Below are positions 24,467-34,819 of a stretch of 64,000 nt of DNA, piece by piece. The notes under the pieces are model-generated. The model saw only the letters and a list, made by a program, of their open reading frames with translations. It was not told where the DNA came from and searched no databases. Each line of letters opens with the position of its first letter. Positions within the stretch are counted from its first letter, which is position 1. Origin of the DNA: Prochlorococcus marinus str. MIT 9312 (GTDB taxonomy: Bacteria > Cyanobacteriota > Cyanobacteriia > PCC-6307 > Cyanobiaceae); the NCBI RefSeq assembly GCF_000012645.1, contig NC_007577.1, positions 744,001 to 808,000 on the forward strand. Reading direction: 5' to 3'. The position numbers and the translations under genes are program-made.

Positions 24467-24504
24467 TTTTTGTTGAATCCAATATATTAGTAATGAACAT
24501 TTTT

Positions 24505-25116
24505 CTAGTTTTGATTGTTGGGTATTTGCGATTCTAGAAATCGAGTTATTTCTTCAACTCCTATGCCGGTACTTAGGTTGGTAAAAAACCAAGGTTTTCC
24601 TTTTCTCATAAATTCCGTATCGCTTTTCATAATATTTAAATTTGCACCAACCATATCTGCTAAGTCAATTTTGTTTATTAATAATAAATCTGACCTTGTT
24701 ATTCCTGGTCCACCTTTTCTAGGAATTTTGTCTCCTGCAGATACATCAATTACATAAATTGACAAATCTACAAGTTCTGGACTGAAACTAGATGCTAAAT
24801 TATCACCTCCACTTTCTACAAAAACAAAATCTAAAGGTTTATATCTATTTTCTAAATCTAAAACTGCATTTTTATTTAAGGAACAATCCTCTCTTATCGC
24901 TGTATGAGGACACCCTCCTGTTTCTACACCAATAATCCTTCCTTCTTCTAAAACTTTTTTATTTATAAGAAAGTTTGCATCTTCTTTGGTGTAAATATCA
25001 TTGGTGACAACTGCTATCTCATAATTGTTTTTCAGGCTTAAGCATAGAGTCTCTAATAATGCAGTTTTTCCTGAACCTACAGGCCCAGCAACTCCTACCC
25101 TCAATTTACTGCTCAT
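24505..25116 (-). CDS. ureG: Urease accessory GTPase UreG
   Basis: A 203-aa SIMIBI-class GTPase. P-loop [12 protein letters not shown] is at residues 11-22; [34 protein letters not shown] with the metal-binding CPH motif near 68, [19 protein letters not shown] and the guanine-specific NKIDLAD all match UreG. It hydrolyses GTP to drive nickel insertion into urease apoprotein with UreD, UreF and UreE. It is followed on the minus strand by urtA's promoter region and preceded by ureF after 3 bases. Confidence 0.97.
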   Translation of the reverse strand: MSSKLRVGVAGPVGSGKTALLETLCLSLKNNYEIAVVTNDIYTKEDANFLINKKVLEEGRIIGVETGGCPHTAIREDCSLNKNAVLDLENRYKPLDFVFVESGGDNLASSFSPELVDLSIYVIDVSAGDKIPRKGGPGITRSDLLLINKIDLADMVGANLNIMKSDTEFMRKGKPWFFTNLSTGIGVEEITRFLESQIPNNQN

Positions 25117-25119
25117 AAA

Positions 25120-25806
25120 TTAATTTCTAAAAAGTTTTGTATAAAGGTCATTATGATTTTGTTGTGCCATAGCTAAACCTACATTGCCAAAATATATGTC
25201 ATCAATTTGTTTGTCCATAATTTCTTTAGAAACTTTTGAAATTATTGCTAATAAGTCTCTCTGAATTAATTGTGTTTTTGTTGAACCGATAGGAATTATT
25301 CTTAATGCTGCACTTAGTTGATTTGCACTCCACGCGTAGAAAAAATTCTCAACCATTTCTATCTTCGTTATTTCAAAACAAAAACAAGCCCAACTCCACG
25401 CTAATGGCCAAGAACTTTTTTTATTATTTTCATATAGATATTCAAATCCAAATTCTTTTGTTAAATCAAAGAGAGATTTTGCCATTTGAGTTTGTTGTTC
25501 TCTCATTTCGATAGAGTCTTTTGATGAGAGGATCCATTTATTCAAACTCAATAGCTTTTGCAAATTACTTTTTGCATTTTTGCCGTCGTTTATCTCATTG
25601 AAAATATCAAAAAAATCTAATAATAGTTTTGCATCTAGTCTTATCTGTCCAATTTTTAATTCACTAATGATTAATTCTTTTACTGAATTTGAGTCATTTA
25701 AATTTTTATTATGAAGATAACTCTCCATTCCCTCCGAATAACAAAATCCTCCAACTGGTAAATTAGGGCTTGTTAATAAATATTTTAATAAGTGACTTTT
25801 AGTCAT
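25120..25806 (-). CDS. ureF: Urease accessory protein UreF
   Basis: A 228-aa all-helical protein with the UreF opening LLTSPNLPVGGFCYSEGMESYL (split over residues 10-31), a central WSWACFCFEI segment and a C-terminal QRDLLAIISKVSKEIM helix. UreF bridges UreD and UreG and gates nickel delivery. It overlaps ureE by 8 bases. The family is divergent, so the gene order ureE-F-G strengthens the call. Confidence 0.92.
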   Translation of the reverse strand: MTKSHLLKYLLTSPNLPVGGFCYSEGMESYLHNKNLNDSNSVKELIISELKIGQIRLDAKLLLDFFDIFNEINDGKNAKSNLQKLLSLNKWILSSKDSIEMREQQTQMAKSLFDLTKEFGFEYLYENNKKSSWPLAWSWACFCFEITKIEMVENFFYAWSANQLSAALRIIPIGSTKTQLIQRDLLAIISKVSKEIMDKQIDDIYFGNVGLAMAQQNHNDLYTKLFRN

Positions 25807-26248
25807 GACTATGTGCGCCTTTTTCAGGAGAAAATTTTTTTTGGGTATTTACAATATCAACCTTAAAATTTTTAAGCATGTTTTCAATAACATAATCACT
25901 TTTTGTTAGAAGAATGTCTTCTTCAATTTCAACTTCTACGTGCCTATTTCCTAAATGATAAGCAGTTTTAATAAGCTCATTTTTAGAATTTGAACTTATC
26001 TCAATTAAATCTTCTGTTTTGGCAATTATCTCTACATAAAAATTGGACTCATTAGTTGAAAGAATATCTCCATCATTTAATTTGCCATTTCTGGGTAATT
26101 GTAAAATTATTTCTTGATCACAATCAGTTAACCTTTTGCCTCGTAAGATTTTTCTTTCATCTGAAGTTAAAGTTAGTTTTAAAAATGAACCTAATCTCGG
26201 TTTTTCCTTAATCCAATCAGTTACAACAATTTGTTTATTCATTCTCAT
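25799..26248 (-). CDS. ureE: Urease nickel metallochaperone UreE
   Basis: About 149 aa. The N-domain (LTSDERKILRGKRLTD) is peptide-binding; the C-domain carries AYHLGNRHVEVEIEED with the conserved nickel-binding His in GNRH, and a short His-containing tail (KGAHSHD) instead of the long His-rich tail of some UreE proteins. It passes Ni(II) to UreG. Start is uncertain: ATGs exist at 26248 and 26242 and a TTG at 26254. It is divergent from ureD. Confidence 0.92.
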   Translation of the reverse strand: MRMNKQIVVTDWIKEKPRLGSFLKLTLTSDERKILRGKRLTDCDQEIILQLPRNGKLNDGDILSTNESNFYVEIIAKTEDLIEISSNSKNELIKTAYHLGNRHVEVEIEEDILLTKSDYVIENMLKNFKVDIVNTQKKFSPEKGAHSHD

Positions 26249-26296
26249 AATCAAAATTTTTGGTTACTTTAATTTAGTAATTAAAGAAAACAATTT

Positions 26297-27199
26297 ATGA
26301 TTAAAACTTCATGGGAAGGTAATTGTTTCTTAAATTTTTTTAATAATAAAGCAAGTATAGGAAATGTTGATAAAACAATCTTTAAATCTAAATCAACTTC
26401 TCCTTATAAGTTATTAAAGTCTACTCATGATGAAGAGGGCAGATGTATTTTGCCCGTTTTACATACTGCAGGGGGATTGGTAGGAGGAGATTTACTTCAG
26501 TTTGAAGTAAATCTTGAAAAAAACTCTAAGGTTTTGTTGACAACTTCTTCAGCTCAGAAAGTATATGGATCAGTTGGAAGATCTAAAATTAATCCAAAAG
26601 GAAGTTTTTCAAAACAAAAAAATTATATAAAAATTCTTGATAATTCTCATTTAGAATATTTGCCCCAAGAAACTATTATCTTTGCAAATGGTTTATACGA
26701 TCAAAAGTTTAAAGTATTTATTTCGGAAAATTCAAGTTTTTTATTTACGGATTTAATAAGACTTGGAAGATCTTCTTCTGGTGAGTCTATAGAGAGTGGG
26801 GTTTTTAGATCCAAATTAGAAATCATCCGAAATAATGATTTATATGATGATTGGGAATATGTTGATCAAATTGAATTATCCAAAGCAAGTTATGAGGCAA
26901 AGTCAGGCATGGACTACATGCCCGTTTTTGGATCCTTAATTTGGGTTTGTGAAAAAGATTTTTCAAAATTAAAAATAAATAATTTAGTGGGAAATATAAA
27001 AAAATTTTTCAAAGAAAGTGATAATCATTTATCAATTGGAATTCTTGAAAATGGAATCTCTGTAAGATTCTTAGGAAGTTCTTCTCAAGAAGCCAGGAAA
27101 TGTTTTTTTTGTATTTGGAAACAAATTAGGTCTGTTTGTGGATTTTGTGAGCCAAAATATCAAGGTGTATGGCCTTTACAAGATTCTATGAATTATTAA
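26297..27199 (+). CDS. ureD: Urease accessory protein UreD
   Basis: A 300-aa scaffold protein of urease maturation (UreH-type). Family motifs are [20 protein letters not shown] near residues 53-72, [27 protein letters not shown] near 120 and [14 protein letters not shown]. The protein binds the apo-urease and a water/nickel tunnel links it to UreF and UreG. It is the first gene of ureDABC, facing the divergent ureEFG operon across about 48 bases. Confidence 0.95.
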   Translation: MIKTSWEGNCFLNFFNNKASIGNVDKTIFKSKSTSPYKLLKSTHDEEGRCILPVLHTAGGLVGGDLLQFEVNLEKNSKVLLTTSSAQKVYGSVGRSKINPKGSFSKQKNYIKILDNSHLEYLPQETIIFANGLYDQKFKVFISENSSFLFTDLIRLGRSSSGESIESGVFRSKLEIIRNNDLYDDWEYVDQIELSKASYEAKSGMDYMPVFGSLIWVCEKDFSKLKINNLVGNIKKFFKESDNHLSIGILENGISVRFLGSSSQEARKCFFCIWKQIRSVCGFCEPKYQGVWPLQDSMNY

Positions 27200-27249
27200 T
27201 TATGTTCAGAGAGAACCTTTTTTAAGAATTTATAGATTAATTTTTTATT

Positions 27250-27552
27250 ATGCATCTTTCACCTCAAGAAAAGGATAAATTATTGATTTTTTCTGCTGCG
27301 CTCTTGGCTGAAAGAAGACTTAATCGAGGTCTTAAGCTTAATTATCCTGAATCAATTGCTTTTCTAAGTTTTCAAGTTCTTGAAGGAGCTCGAGATGGAA
27401 AAAGTGTAAGTCAATTAATGTCAGAGGGAACTACCTGGCTTTCAAAATCACAAGTTATGGAGGGCATTCCTGAAATGGTTCATGAAGTCCAAATAGAAGC
27501 AGTATTCCCTGATGGGACAAAGTTAGTTACTATTCACAATCCGATTAATTAG
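27250..27552 (+). CDS. ureA: Urease gamma subunit
   Basis: A 100-aa subunit of normal length with the hallmark opening [24 protein letters not shown] and the [24 protein letters not shown] segment, ending in [20 protein letters not shown]. It assembles with UreB and UreC into the trimer-of-trimers enzyme that splits urea into ammonia and carbamate. It lies 50 bases after ureD and 2 bases before ureB. Confidence 0.98.
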   Translation: MHLSPQEKDKLLIFSAALLAERRLNRGLKLNYPESIAFLSFQVLEGARDGKSVSQLMSEGTTWLSKSQVMEGIPEMVHEVQIEAVFPDGTKLVTIHNPIN

Positions 27553-27554
27553 AT

Positions 27555-27875
27555 ATGAGTAATTTAATTCCTGGCGAAATAATTCCTGAACAAGGTGAAA
27601 TCGAATTAAATCTTGGTAAGGAAGTTAAAACAGTAACAGTTTCGAATTCTGGAGATAGACCTGTCCAAGTTGGATCTCATTATCATTTTTTCGAAGCTAA
27701 TAAGGCGTTAATTTTTGATCGAGAAATAACACTTGGTATGCGTCTTGACATACCTGCAGGAACAGCAATTAGATTTGAACCTGGAGATACAACAGATGTC
27801 AAATTAGTTTCATATTCAGGTTTAAAAAATGCCTATGGTTTTAATTCATTAGTTAACGGTTCTTTAGATACTTAA
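27555..27875 (+). CDS. ureB: Urease beta subunit
   Basis: A 106-aa subunit: [18 protein letters not shown] start, [20 protein letters not shown] at about 30-49 and [20 protein letters not shown] near 74. All are strictly typical. It lies 2 bases after ureA and 4 before ureC, so the three structural subunits are co-translated. Confidence 0.98.
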
Positions 27876-27879
27876 AATT

Positions 27880-29589
27880 ATGTCCTATAAAATTGACAGA
27901 AATACTTATGCTCAAACTTACGGGCCCACTACTGGGGATAGAGTAAGGCTTGCTGATACCGAACTATTTATTGAAGTAGAAAAGGATTTAACTACTTATG
28001 GAGATGAAGTTAAATTTGGAGGAGGAAAAGTTATTCGAGATGGGATGGGACAGTCTCAAGTAACAAGAGAAGATGGAGCTGTAGATACCGTAATAACTAA
28101 TGCTTTGATCATGGACTGGTGGGGAATAATTAAGGCTGATGTGGGAATTAAAGATGGAAAGATTTTTGAAATTGGTAAGGCTGGTAATCCTGATATTCAG
28201 GATAATGTCGATATTGTTATAGGTGCCTCAACAGAAGTAATAGCTGGAGAAGGTCATATTCTTACTGCAGGGGCAATAGATACCCATATTCACTTTATCT
28301 GTCCCCAACAAATTGAGACAGCACTTGCTTCAGGAATTACAACTATGTTGGGAGGAGGAACTGGACCCGCAACTGGCACAAATGCAACAACCTGTACCCC
28401 AGGTTCTTTTCATATTTCTCGAATGCTTCAATCTGCAGAAGCATTTCCAATGAATTTAGGTTTTTTTGGTAAAGGAAATTCAACAAATGGAAGAAATCTT
28501 ATTGATCAAGTTGAAGCTGGTGCATGTGGATTGAAACTTCATGAGGATTGGGGAACGACTCCATCCACCATAAATTCTTGTTTAAATGTTGCAGATAAAT
28601 TTGATGTTCAAGTTTGTATTCACACTGATACGTTAAATGAGGCAGGCTTTGTTGAGGATACCATCAAGGCTATTGCAGGAAGAACAATTCATACTTTTCA
28701 TACCGAAGGTGCAGGTGGAGGACATGCGCCAGATATTATTAAAATTTGTGGTGAAAAAAATGTTCTTCCTAGTAGTACTAATCCAACAAGACCCTATACG
28801 ACGAACACTTTAGAGGAACATCTCGACATGCTAATGGTTTGTCATCATTTAGATTCCAAAATTCCAGAAGATATAGCATTTGCGGAATCAAGGATCAGAA
28901 GAGAGACTATTGCTGCGGAAGATATCCTACATGATATGGGCGCCTTCTCAATTATCGCTAGTGACTCTCAAGCTATGGGAAGAGTGGGTGAAGTAATAAC
29001 AAGAACTTTCCAAACTGCTCATAAAATGAAATTACAAAGAGGTCCGCTATCACAAGATTCTGATAGGAATGATAATTACAGAGTTAAGAGATATATTTCT
29101 AAAGTTACAATTAACCCTGCAATAGCTCATGGTATTAACAAATATGTTGGGTCCATAGAAAAGGGAAAAATTGCAGACTTAGTATTTTGGAAACCTTCAT
29201 TTTTTGCAGTAAAGCCTGAATTAGTTGTTAAAGGGGGATCTATAGTTTGGTCCCAAATGGGTGATGCAAATGCTTCAATTCCTACTCCAGGACCTGTTCA
29301 TGGAAGACCTATGTTTGCAAATTTCGGCCAATCCTTAATTAATAGTTCTTTCACTTTTTTAAGTAAAAATTCAATTGATCAAAATATTCCAAAAAAATTA
29401 GGATTACAAAAGAATTGTATTGCTGTAGAAAACACAAGAAGTATCAATAAATCACATTTAAAACTTAATAGTAAACTGCCAAATATTTCAGTTGATCCAG
29501 AAACTTACGAAGTATTTTCCGATGGAGAACTTCTTACTTGTGAGCCACTTAATGAAGTTCCAATGGCGCAGAGGTATTTTTTGCTTTAG
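27880..29589 (+). CDS. ureC: Urease alpha (catalytic) subunit
   Basis: A 569-aa amidohydrolase with complete nickel ligands. [11 protein letters not shown] near 134 gives the first His pair, [12 protein letters not shown] near 215 holds the Lys that is carbamylated, [13 protein letters not shown] and [15 protein letters not shown] hold further His, and MVCHHLD the flap His. [13 protein letters not shown] carries the catalytic Asp. It releases ammonia for glutamine synthetase. Its stop overlaps the convergent gpgS-like gene by 4 bases. Confidence 0.99.
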
Positions 29590-30812
29590 AAGTTTTTAAT
29601 TAATTCTTTTTCACTTGCCTTTATGTCTTTTGACCCTGCGATAGCTAGATCCTCTTGCAGTTTGTTTTCACAAGATAGAACTCTCGACCAACTTGGTAAT
29701 TGCTGTGTAGTAGGGCAAGTTAGGTAATCTTCTGTTGCAGGTCTCAATAGTTTGGCAAATTTTTGTACTGAGAGTTCTTCTTCGTGCCTATCGTATGGAA
29801 GTTGATTAACTGCTGAATCTAACCCAAATTGTTTTACCCGATCTTCACCAACTCTCTTATAAAGAACTTCTAATGTTGCTAGTTGAGTGCTAGTTAAGGT
29901 CTCTGCTTGATGCTCCATGAGACCTCTTAAAACACTTGAAAGTATTTCTGTACACATTTTTTGTAATCCTTCTTTAGAAGAATCTCCAATATTCTTATGT
30001 TTATGATCAAATAAACCTAAGTCAACTTGGGCTATCTTTGAGGTTCTTACGTTTCTATAAACTTCTGATAATAAACCTATCTCTAAACCCCAGTCACAAG
30101 GTATTCTTAAATTCATTGCAAGGTCTTTAGTAAAAGCAAACTCACCTGCCAATGGATATCTAAATGATTGTAGATATTGTAAAAAGGGACCCTTCCCAAC
30201 TAACTGCTCAAGACTTGCTAATAAAGGACCTACAAATAATCTTGTTGCTCTACCTTGTAATTGATTAGTTTCTAATGATAATCTACTGTAAAAAGCTTTA
30301 ACGTAAGATATTCCATATGATTCATCTAGAAGCGGAAGTATCATCCTTGAAGGATACAAAGGACTAAAAGTTCTTATATCTGCATCAAAAAGAGCAACAA
30401 CTTCTGATTTTCTAGTAGCAACTCCTATGCCTTGCCAAACAGCCCATCCTTTACCTGGAGTTCCTAAAAGTTCTAACCCATTTTTTTCCTGGTTTTTTAA
30501 GAGTTCTATTACAGAAGGAGAATTAGTCCATTGAACGTGAACTGGGAATGGCATTGAGTCAAAAAATAATTTTGCTGCCTTTACTTGCTCAACAGTTTTT
30601 GCAGAGAGAGCAATAACTAATTCATTTAAGCCTGTAAGATTTTTTAAAACTTCTCTTATATCTTTTAATGCTGGGCGTTCAAATTCTTCATATAAGCAAG
30701 GTATTAAAATGCTAGTTGATCTTTTTTTAAGACTTTTATTTAATTCTTTAAGTAAATCGCTAGTTACTCCATATTCATGTATTGTTGTGATTAACCCTTG
30801 TTGAAAGTCCAT
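29586..30812 (-). CDS. gpgS: Glucosyl-3-phosphoglycerate synthase-type glycosyltransferase
   Basis: A 408-aa GT-A enzyme of the GT81 type. Visible features are [18 protein letters not shown] at about 36-53, [30 protein letters not shown] with the metal-binding DAD motif near 143, [13 protein letters not shown] and [19 protein letters not shown]. GpgS transfers glucose from a nucleotide donor to 3-phosphoglycerate, giving glucosyl-3-phosphoglycerate. The divergent genes start 50 bases away and encode the matching phosphatase and recycling enzymes, which supports the call. Confidence 0.87.
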
Positions 30813-30862
30813 TTTCTAATTGATGTGCAGAATAGTGTTAATACTTCGACAATTTTTTCAAA

Positions 30863-32623
30863 GTGAAGCAAATTGATTCAGAGAAAAAATTAGATAGATC
30901 AAAACTTTATAAATTGTTGAAAACAATTTATTCAAGTAATACTACAGAAGAAATTAACTTTATTTCAAATCAATTATTACAGATTTTAGATGATTTCTCA
31001 GAGAAATCTGCTTATGAAGAAATAAGTGATAACGAAAAGTGGAATGAATCTCATTCAGTTTTAATAACTTATGCAGATAGTATTTATAAAAATGGGGAGA
31101 AAACTTTAATTACTCTTCGAGATTTGTTAACTAAACATTTTGGCAGTCTTTCTAAAGTTGTACATATTCTTCCTTTTTTGAAATCCACAAGCGATGGAGG
31201 CTTTGCAGTCTCAAGTTATGATTCCCTAGAAGAAAAATTTGGTGGTTGGGATGATCTCAAAAGTATTTCCAAAAATCATGTTTTGATGGCTGATTTGGTA
31301 CTAAATCATGTTTCATCATCTCACCCATGGGTTCAACAATTTATTAAATCCCAAGAACCAGGAATATCAAATGTTTTTTCACCGGAACAAAATCTTGACT
31401 GGTCAAATGTAGTTAGACCAAGAAGTTCTTCCTTGTTTTCTCAAATAAATACTGAAGATGGTCCTAAACAAGTTTGGACAACTTTTGGTCCGGATCAAAT
31501 TGATTTGAATTGGCATAATCCAAAAATGACTCTTGAGTTCTTAAATTTAATTATTACTTATTTATCTAATGGGATTAAATGGTTGAGGCTTGATGCTGTA
31601 GGTTTTATTTGGAAGGAATCAGGGACAACATGCTTACATTTGCCAAAAGCACATTCAATAGTAACTCTTTTAAGAGTTCTATTAAATAATCTTCTTGACG
31701 ATGGAGTTTTAATAACAGAAACAAATGTTCCTCAGAAGGAAAATCTCTCTTATCTTATTCCAGATAATGAAGCCCATATGGCATATAATTTTCCATTGCC
31801 TCCTCTTCTCCTAGAGGCAATTATTACTTCAAGAGCCGATATTCTAAACTTGTGGATTTCAGATTGGCCAATATTGCCAGACGATACTACTCTTTTTAAT
31901 TTCACTGCATCACATGATGGCGTTGGGTTAAGAGCTCTTGAGGGTCTAATGAATGAGCAGAGAATTAAAGGTTTATTAATTAATTGTGAGAAAAGAGGAG
32001 GATTAGTAAGTCATAGACGTTTATCAAATGGTGAGGATAAACCTTATGAATTGAATATTAGTTGGTGGAGCGCAATGGAAGACTCCAGCAGAGATTCAAA
32101 TCGATTCCAGTTTGAGAGATTTATCTTGACTCAATTATTAGTAATGGCTTTGAAAGGAGTCCCTGCCTTTTATTTGCCAGCATTACTTGCTTCAGAAAAT
32201 GATATCAAAAGTTTTTCTATGACAGGTCAAAGAAGAGATCTCAATAGAGAAAAATTTAGATTAGATAATCTTTTATCTGTTTTAAATAATCCTGAATCTA
32301 AGGCTAATAAAAACTTAAATTATCTTCGTAATGCTATGGATATCAGGTCACAATCAAAGCAATTTCATCCTTGCTCGGGAATGAAATGTTTATCTAAAGG
32401 TAGAAGCGATATTGTCGTAATCAAAAGAGGTAATGGTCCAGAATCTGTTTTTGCAATCCATAATATGACTGATAATAAAATTAATTATCAATTGAACGAT
32501 AATGATCTACCAGAAATAATTGATAATGATTTTAATATGCGAGATTTTTTAACAGCCACTAAATACAATTGGAAAAATATTAGTCTTGATCCTTTTCAAG
32601 TTATTTGGCTTGGTGGTTTTTAA
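30863..32623 (+). CDS. GH13 sucrose/glucosylglycerate phosphorylase-like enzyme
   Basis: A 586-aa (beta/alpha)8 enzyme of the GH13_18 phosphorylase type. Catalytic residues are seen in KWLRLDAVGFIWKE (nucleophile Asp), VLITETNVP (acid/base Glu) and FTASHDGVGLR (third Asp). The start codon is GTG. Annotated relatives are called sucrose phosphorylase, but E. coli-type relatives split glucosylglycerate. Because gpgS, gpgP and a glycerate kinase surround it, glucosylglycerate phosphorolysis to glucose-1-phosphate and glycerate is my preferred role. The substrate is inference. Confidence 0.8.
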   Translation: MKQIDSEKKLDRSKLYKLLKTIYSSNTTEEINFISNQLLQILDDFSEKSAYEEISDNEKWNESHSVLITYADSIYKNGEKTLITLRDLLTKHFGSLSKVVHILPFLKSTSDGGFAVSSYDSLEEKFGGWDDLKSISKNHVLMADLVLNHVSSSHPWVQQFIKSQEPGISNVFSPEQNLDWSNVVRPRSSSLFSQINTEDGPKQVWTTFGPDQIDLNWHNPKMTLEFLNLIITYLSNGIKWLRLDAVGFIWKESGTTCLHLPKAHSIVTLLRVLLNNLLDDGVLITETNVPQKENLSYLIPDNEAHMAYNFPLPPLLLEAIITSRADILNLWISDWPILPDDTTLFNFTASHDGVGLRALEGLMNEQRIKGLLINCEKRGGLVSHRRLSNGEDKPYELNISWWSAMEDSSRDSNRFQFERFILTQLLVMALKGVPAFYLPALLASENDIKSFSMTGQRRDLNREKFRLDNLLSVLNNPESKANKNLNYLRNAMDIRSQSKQFHPCSGMKCLSKGRSDIVVIKRGNGPESVFAIHNMTDNKINYQLNDNDLPEIIDNDFNMRDFLTATKYNWKNISLDPFQVIWLGGF

Positions 32624-32624
32624 A

Positions 32625-33422
32625 ATGATTGAAGATTCTTCTCTTTGGGTTGTGAGTGATGTCGATGGTACTTTAATGGATCACTCGTATGATTTGACAC
32701 CTGCCAAAGAAACTATAAAAATACTAAAAAATAAATCTATACCTGTAATCCTTTGTACAAGCAAGACAGCATCTGAAGTAAAAGTTATTAGGAAGGAACT
32801 AAATTTAACAGATCCCTATATTGTTGAAAATGGTGCAGCAATATATGGTGAATCTCTTAAAAAGGTTAATGGAGAAATTATCCTTGGAAAAAAATACGAA
32901 CTTCTTGAAGAAATCTTAAATTTTATTTCTAAAGAAATTGATTATAAACTTATTCCTCTCAATAATCTCAATGATCAAGAAGCAACTCAGCTTACAGGTT
33001 TGAAAGGCAATTCATTGAACTTAATGCGAGATAGACATTGGAGTATGCCTTTTTTAAATCCGCCCAGTTTTTTAGAAGAAAAAATTAATAACTGTTGTAA
33101 AAAGTACAAAGTTGATATCTTTAAGGGAAATAGAATGAGTCACTTATTATCTACAAATTCTAATAAAGGAAAAGCTATAAATGCTCTTAAAAAATATTCA
33201 AATATTCAAAATATTAAAATTATAGGTTTGGGTGATTCTCCAAATGATTTGCCTCTACTTTTAAACTCAGATATTAGAATTGTTATCCCAGGAATAGATG
33301 GACCTAACCTAAATTTACTAGATCAATTAAAAGATTTTGAATTTACTTTAGCTTCTGAGCCTAATGGATATGGTTGGAAAAATGAAATCAATAAATTAAT
33401 AAATAAGCTAGAACTAATTTAG
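32625..33422 (+). CDS. gpgP: HAD phosphatase, glucosyl/mannosyl-3-phosphoglycerate phosphatase type
   Basis: A 265-aa Cof-type HAD enzyme. VVSDVDGTLMDHSY holds the nucleophile and general acid Asp pair near residues 9-22, VILCTSKTASEV motif II, NKGKAINAL the Lys of motif III, and IGLGDSPNDLPLL motif IV. KYKVDIFKGNRMSHLLS fits the MpgP/YedP cap. It would release phosphate from glucosyl-3-phosphoglycerate. I chose the ATG at 32625, one base after the phosphorylase stop, rather than an upstream ATG that overlaps that gene. Confidence 0.85.
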   Translation: MIEDSSLWVVSDVDGTLMDHSYDLTPAKETIKILKNKSIPVILCTSKTASEVKVIRKELNLTDPYIVENGAAIYGESLKKVNGEIILGKKYELLEEILNFISKEIDYKLIPLNNLNDQEATQLTGLKGNSLNLMRDRHWSMPFLNPPSFLEEKINNCCKKYKVDIFKGNRMSHLLSTNSNKGKAINALKKYSNIQNIKIIGLGDSPNDLPLLLNSDIRIVIPGIDGPNLNLLDQLKDFEFTLASEPNGYGWKNEINKLINKLELI

Positions 33423-33426
33423 AAAA

Positions 33427-34371
33427 GTGAAACATTTAGATATTAATTTTCCTGTTGATAAATTTGAAAAATTAATTATTGATATTGGTTGGGAATCCTT
33501 AGATGATTGGTTCAATTTTTGGAATAATCAAAAAAATATTCTTTCAATAGATCAATATTGGAAAAATAAAGTTAATGATGATTGGATTTGGGGCTTAGCT
33601 TTACCTCTTTTGTCTCAGGCTTATAAAATTCAAAATAATTTTTCTGATCGAAAAATTATTGGGATCTCAGCTCTACCTGGAACAGGCAAAACAACTTTAG
33701 GTAAATGGCTTGAAGCAATATCGTTAAAATTAAATTTTAAAATTGTTGTTATTTCAATTGATGATTTTTATCTTCCTTCAGATGAAATGAAATTAGCAAT
33801 TAAGAATAACCCTTGGAATGTCTCAAGAGGTTTTCCTGGTAGTCACTCAGTAAAATTAATGCATGAAAAACTGTTAAATTGGAAATTAAATGGAGAAATA
33901 AATGTTCCTGTTTTTGACAAATCTTTGAGGAATGGTTTAGGAGATAGATCTCATTGGAGATTAGATAAGCCTGATATTTTAATTATTGAGGGATGGTTTT
34001 TAGGAATAGAACCTTTCCCTGGAGATGTTAATTACCAAAATATAAATTCATCAGATTTGAGTCCTCATGAATTATCTTATAGATATAATATCCAAAATAA
34101 TCTAAAAAAATATTTAGATTCCTGGAGTTTAATTGATAAAATCTGGCACTTAAAGCCTTCGAAATTTGAATATATGAATAAGTGGAAGGCGAATCAAGAA
34201 AAAGAAATGTTTTTAAAGAAAGGAAACGCACTTCAAGATGAAAAGTTATCTAATTTCTTGAGAATGCTAAATGTTTCTATCCCTCATAAAAGTTTTGATG
34301 TAATAAATTCTTATGCATTGCTATTAATTAATCAAGAAAGAAATTTAGTTGAGGCTGGATTGAATTTGTAG
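33427..34371 (+). CDS. Plant-type D-glycerate 3-kinase
   Basis: A 314-aa P-loop kinase related to plant GLYK. Walker A SALPGTGKTTLGKW lies near residues 81-94; VVISIDDFYLPSDEM, NPWNVSRGFPGSHSVKLMHE and VPVFDKSLRNGLGDRSHW are the substrate-binding segments and LIIEGWFLG the Walker B-like strand. It phosphorylates D-glycerate to 3-phosphoglycerate. That serves photorespiration and would also recycle glycerate from the preceding phosphorylase. The start is GTG, 4 bases after gpgP. Confidence 0.9.
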   Translation: MKHLDINFPVDKFEKLIIDIGWESLDDWFNFWNNQKNILSIDQYWKNKVNDDWIWGLALPLLSQAYKIQNNFSDRKIIGISALPGTGKTTLGKWLEAISLKLNFKIVVISIDDFYLPSDEMKLAIKNNPWNVSRGFPGSHSVKLMHEKLLNWKLNGEINVPVFDKSLRNGLGDRSHWRLDKPDILIIEGWFLGIEPFPGDVNYQNINSSDLSPHELSYRYNIQNNLKKYLDSWSLIDKIWHLKPSKFEYMNKWKANQEKEMFLKKGNALQDEKLSNFLRMLNVSIPHKSFDVINSYALLLINQERNLVEAGLNL

Positions 34372-34461
34372 AATTTTCTAACTATTTTTTTTTCAGTAAT
34401 TTTTTATACATTTTTTATAGATCCAAATGGTGTTTAATTATCAATATATTGCTGTTTAGTG

Positions 34462-34689
34462 ATGGTTGAGTTTTCTTACAAAAATGATGGCTGTAGAATG
34501 GTTGTATTGAGATGTATTGGTCCATCAAATTTTTTTCTAGAGAGAGTTTTATTCCCAACTGATATTCTTACTTTTATGGCCCCAAAAGATTCAAGAGTAG
34601 AAATCTGGGGAAATGAATTATATGGTCCTAAGTTGGAAGAGAGAATAAGAATTTCTGCTGATAATGAAGATTCGACTTTAGTTGCTTAG
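34462..34689 (+). CDS. DUF1830-family small protein
   Basis: A 75-aa protein of the cyanobacterial DUF1830 family, recognised by MVVLRCIGPSNFFLERVLFPTDILTFMAPKDSRVEIW spread over residues 13-49. Beta-rich and soluble, function unknown. I use the ATG at 34462; a GTG lies one codon upstream. It is about 90 bases after the glycerate kinase gene and may be separately transcribed. Confidence 0.78.
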   Translation: MVEFSYKNDGCRMVVLRCIGPSNFFLERVLFPTDILTFMAPKDSRVEIWGNELYGPKLEERIRISADNEDSTLVA

Positions 34690-34819
34690 AAAAGAAGTCC
34701 TCTAATTGTCATAGAGTCATAATTTTTTACAAATAATAATTTTTTATTGATATTATCAAACTAGTTGAGATTTTAAATGTATTATTTCTCTTCTTTTGCA
34801 ATAGGAGGTTTTGTTCCTT

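Noticed and set aside
26255-26296. Possible NtcA site between ureE and ureD
   Set aside because: TAC and GTA triplets are present but in the reverse order (TAC...GTA), so they do not form GTA-N8-TAC.
30863-32623. Plain sucrose phosphorylase call
   Set aside because: Fold and catalytic residues fit, but the neighbours point to glucosylglycerate; substrate left open and no symbol given.
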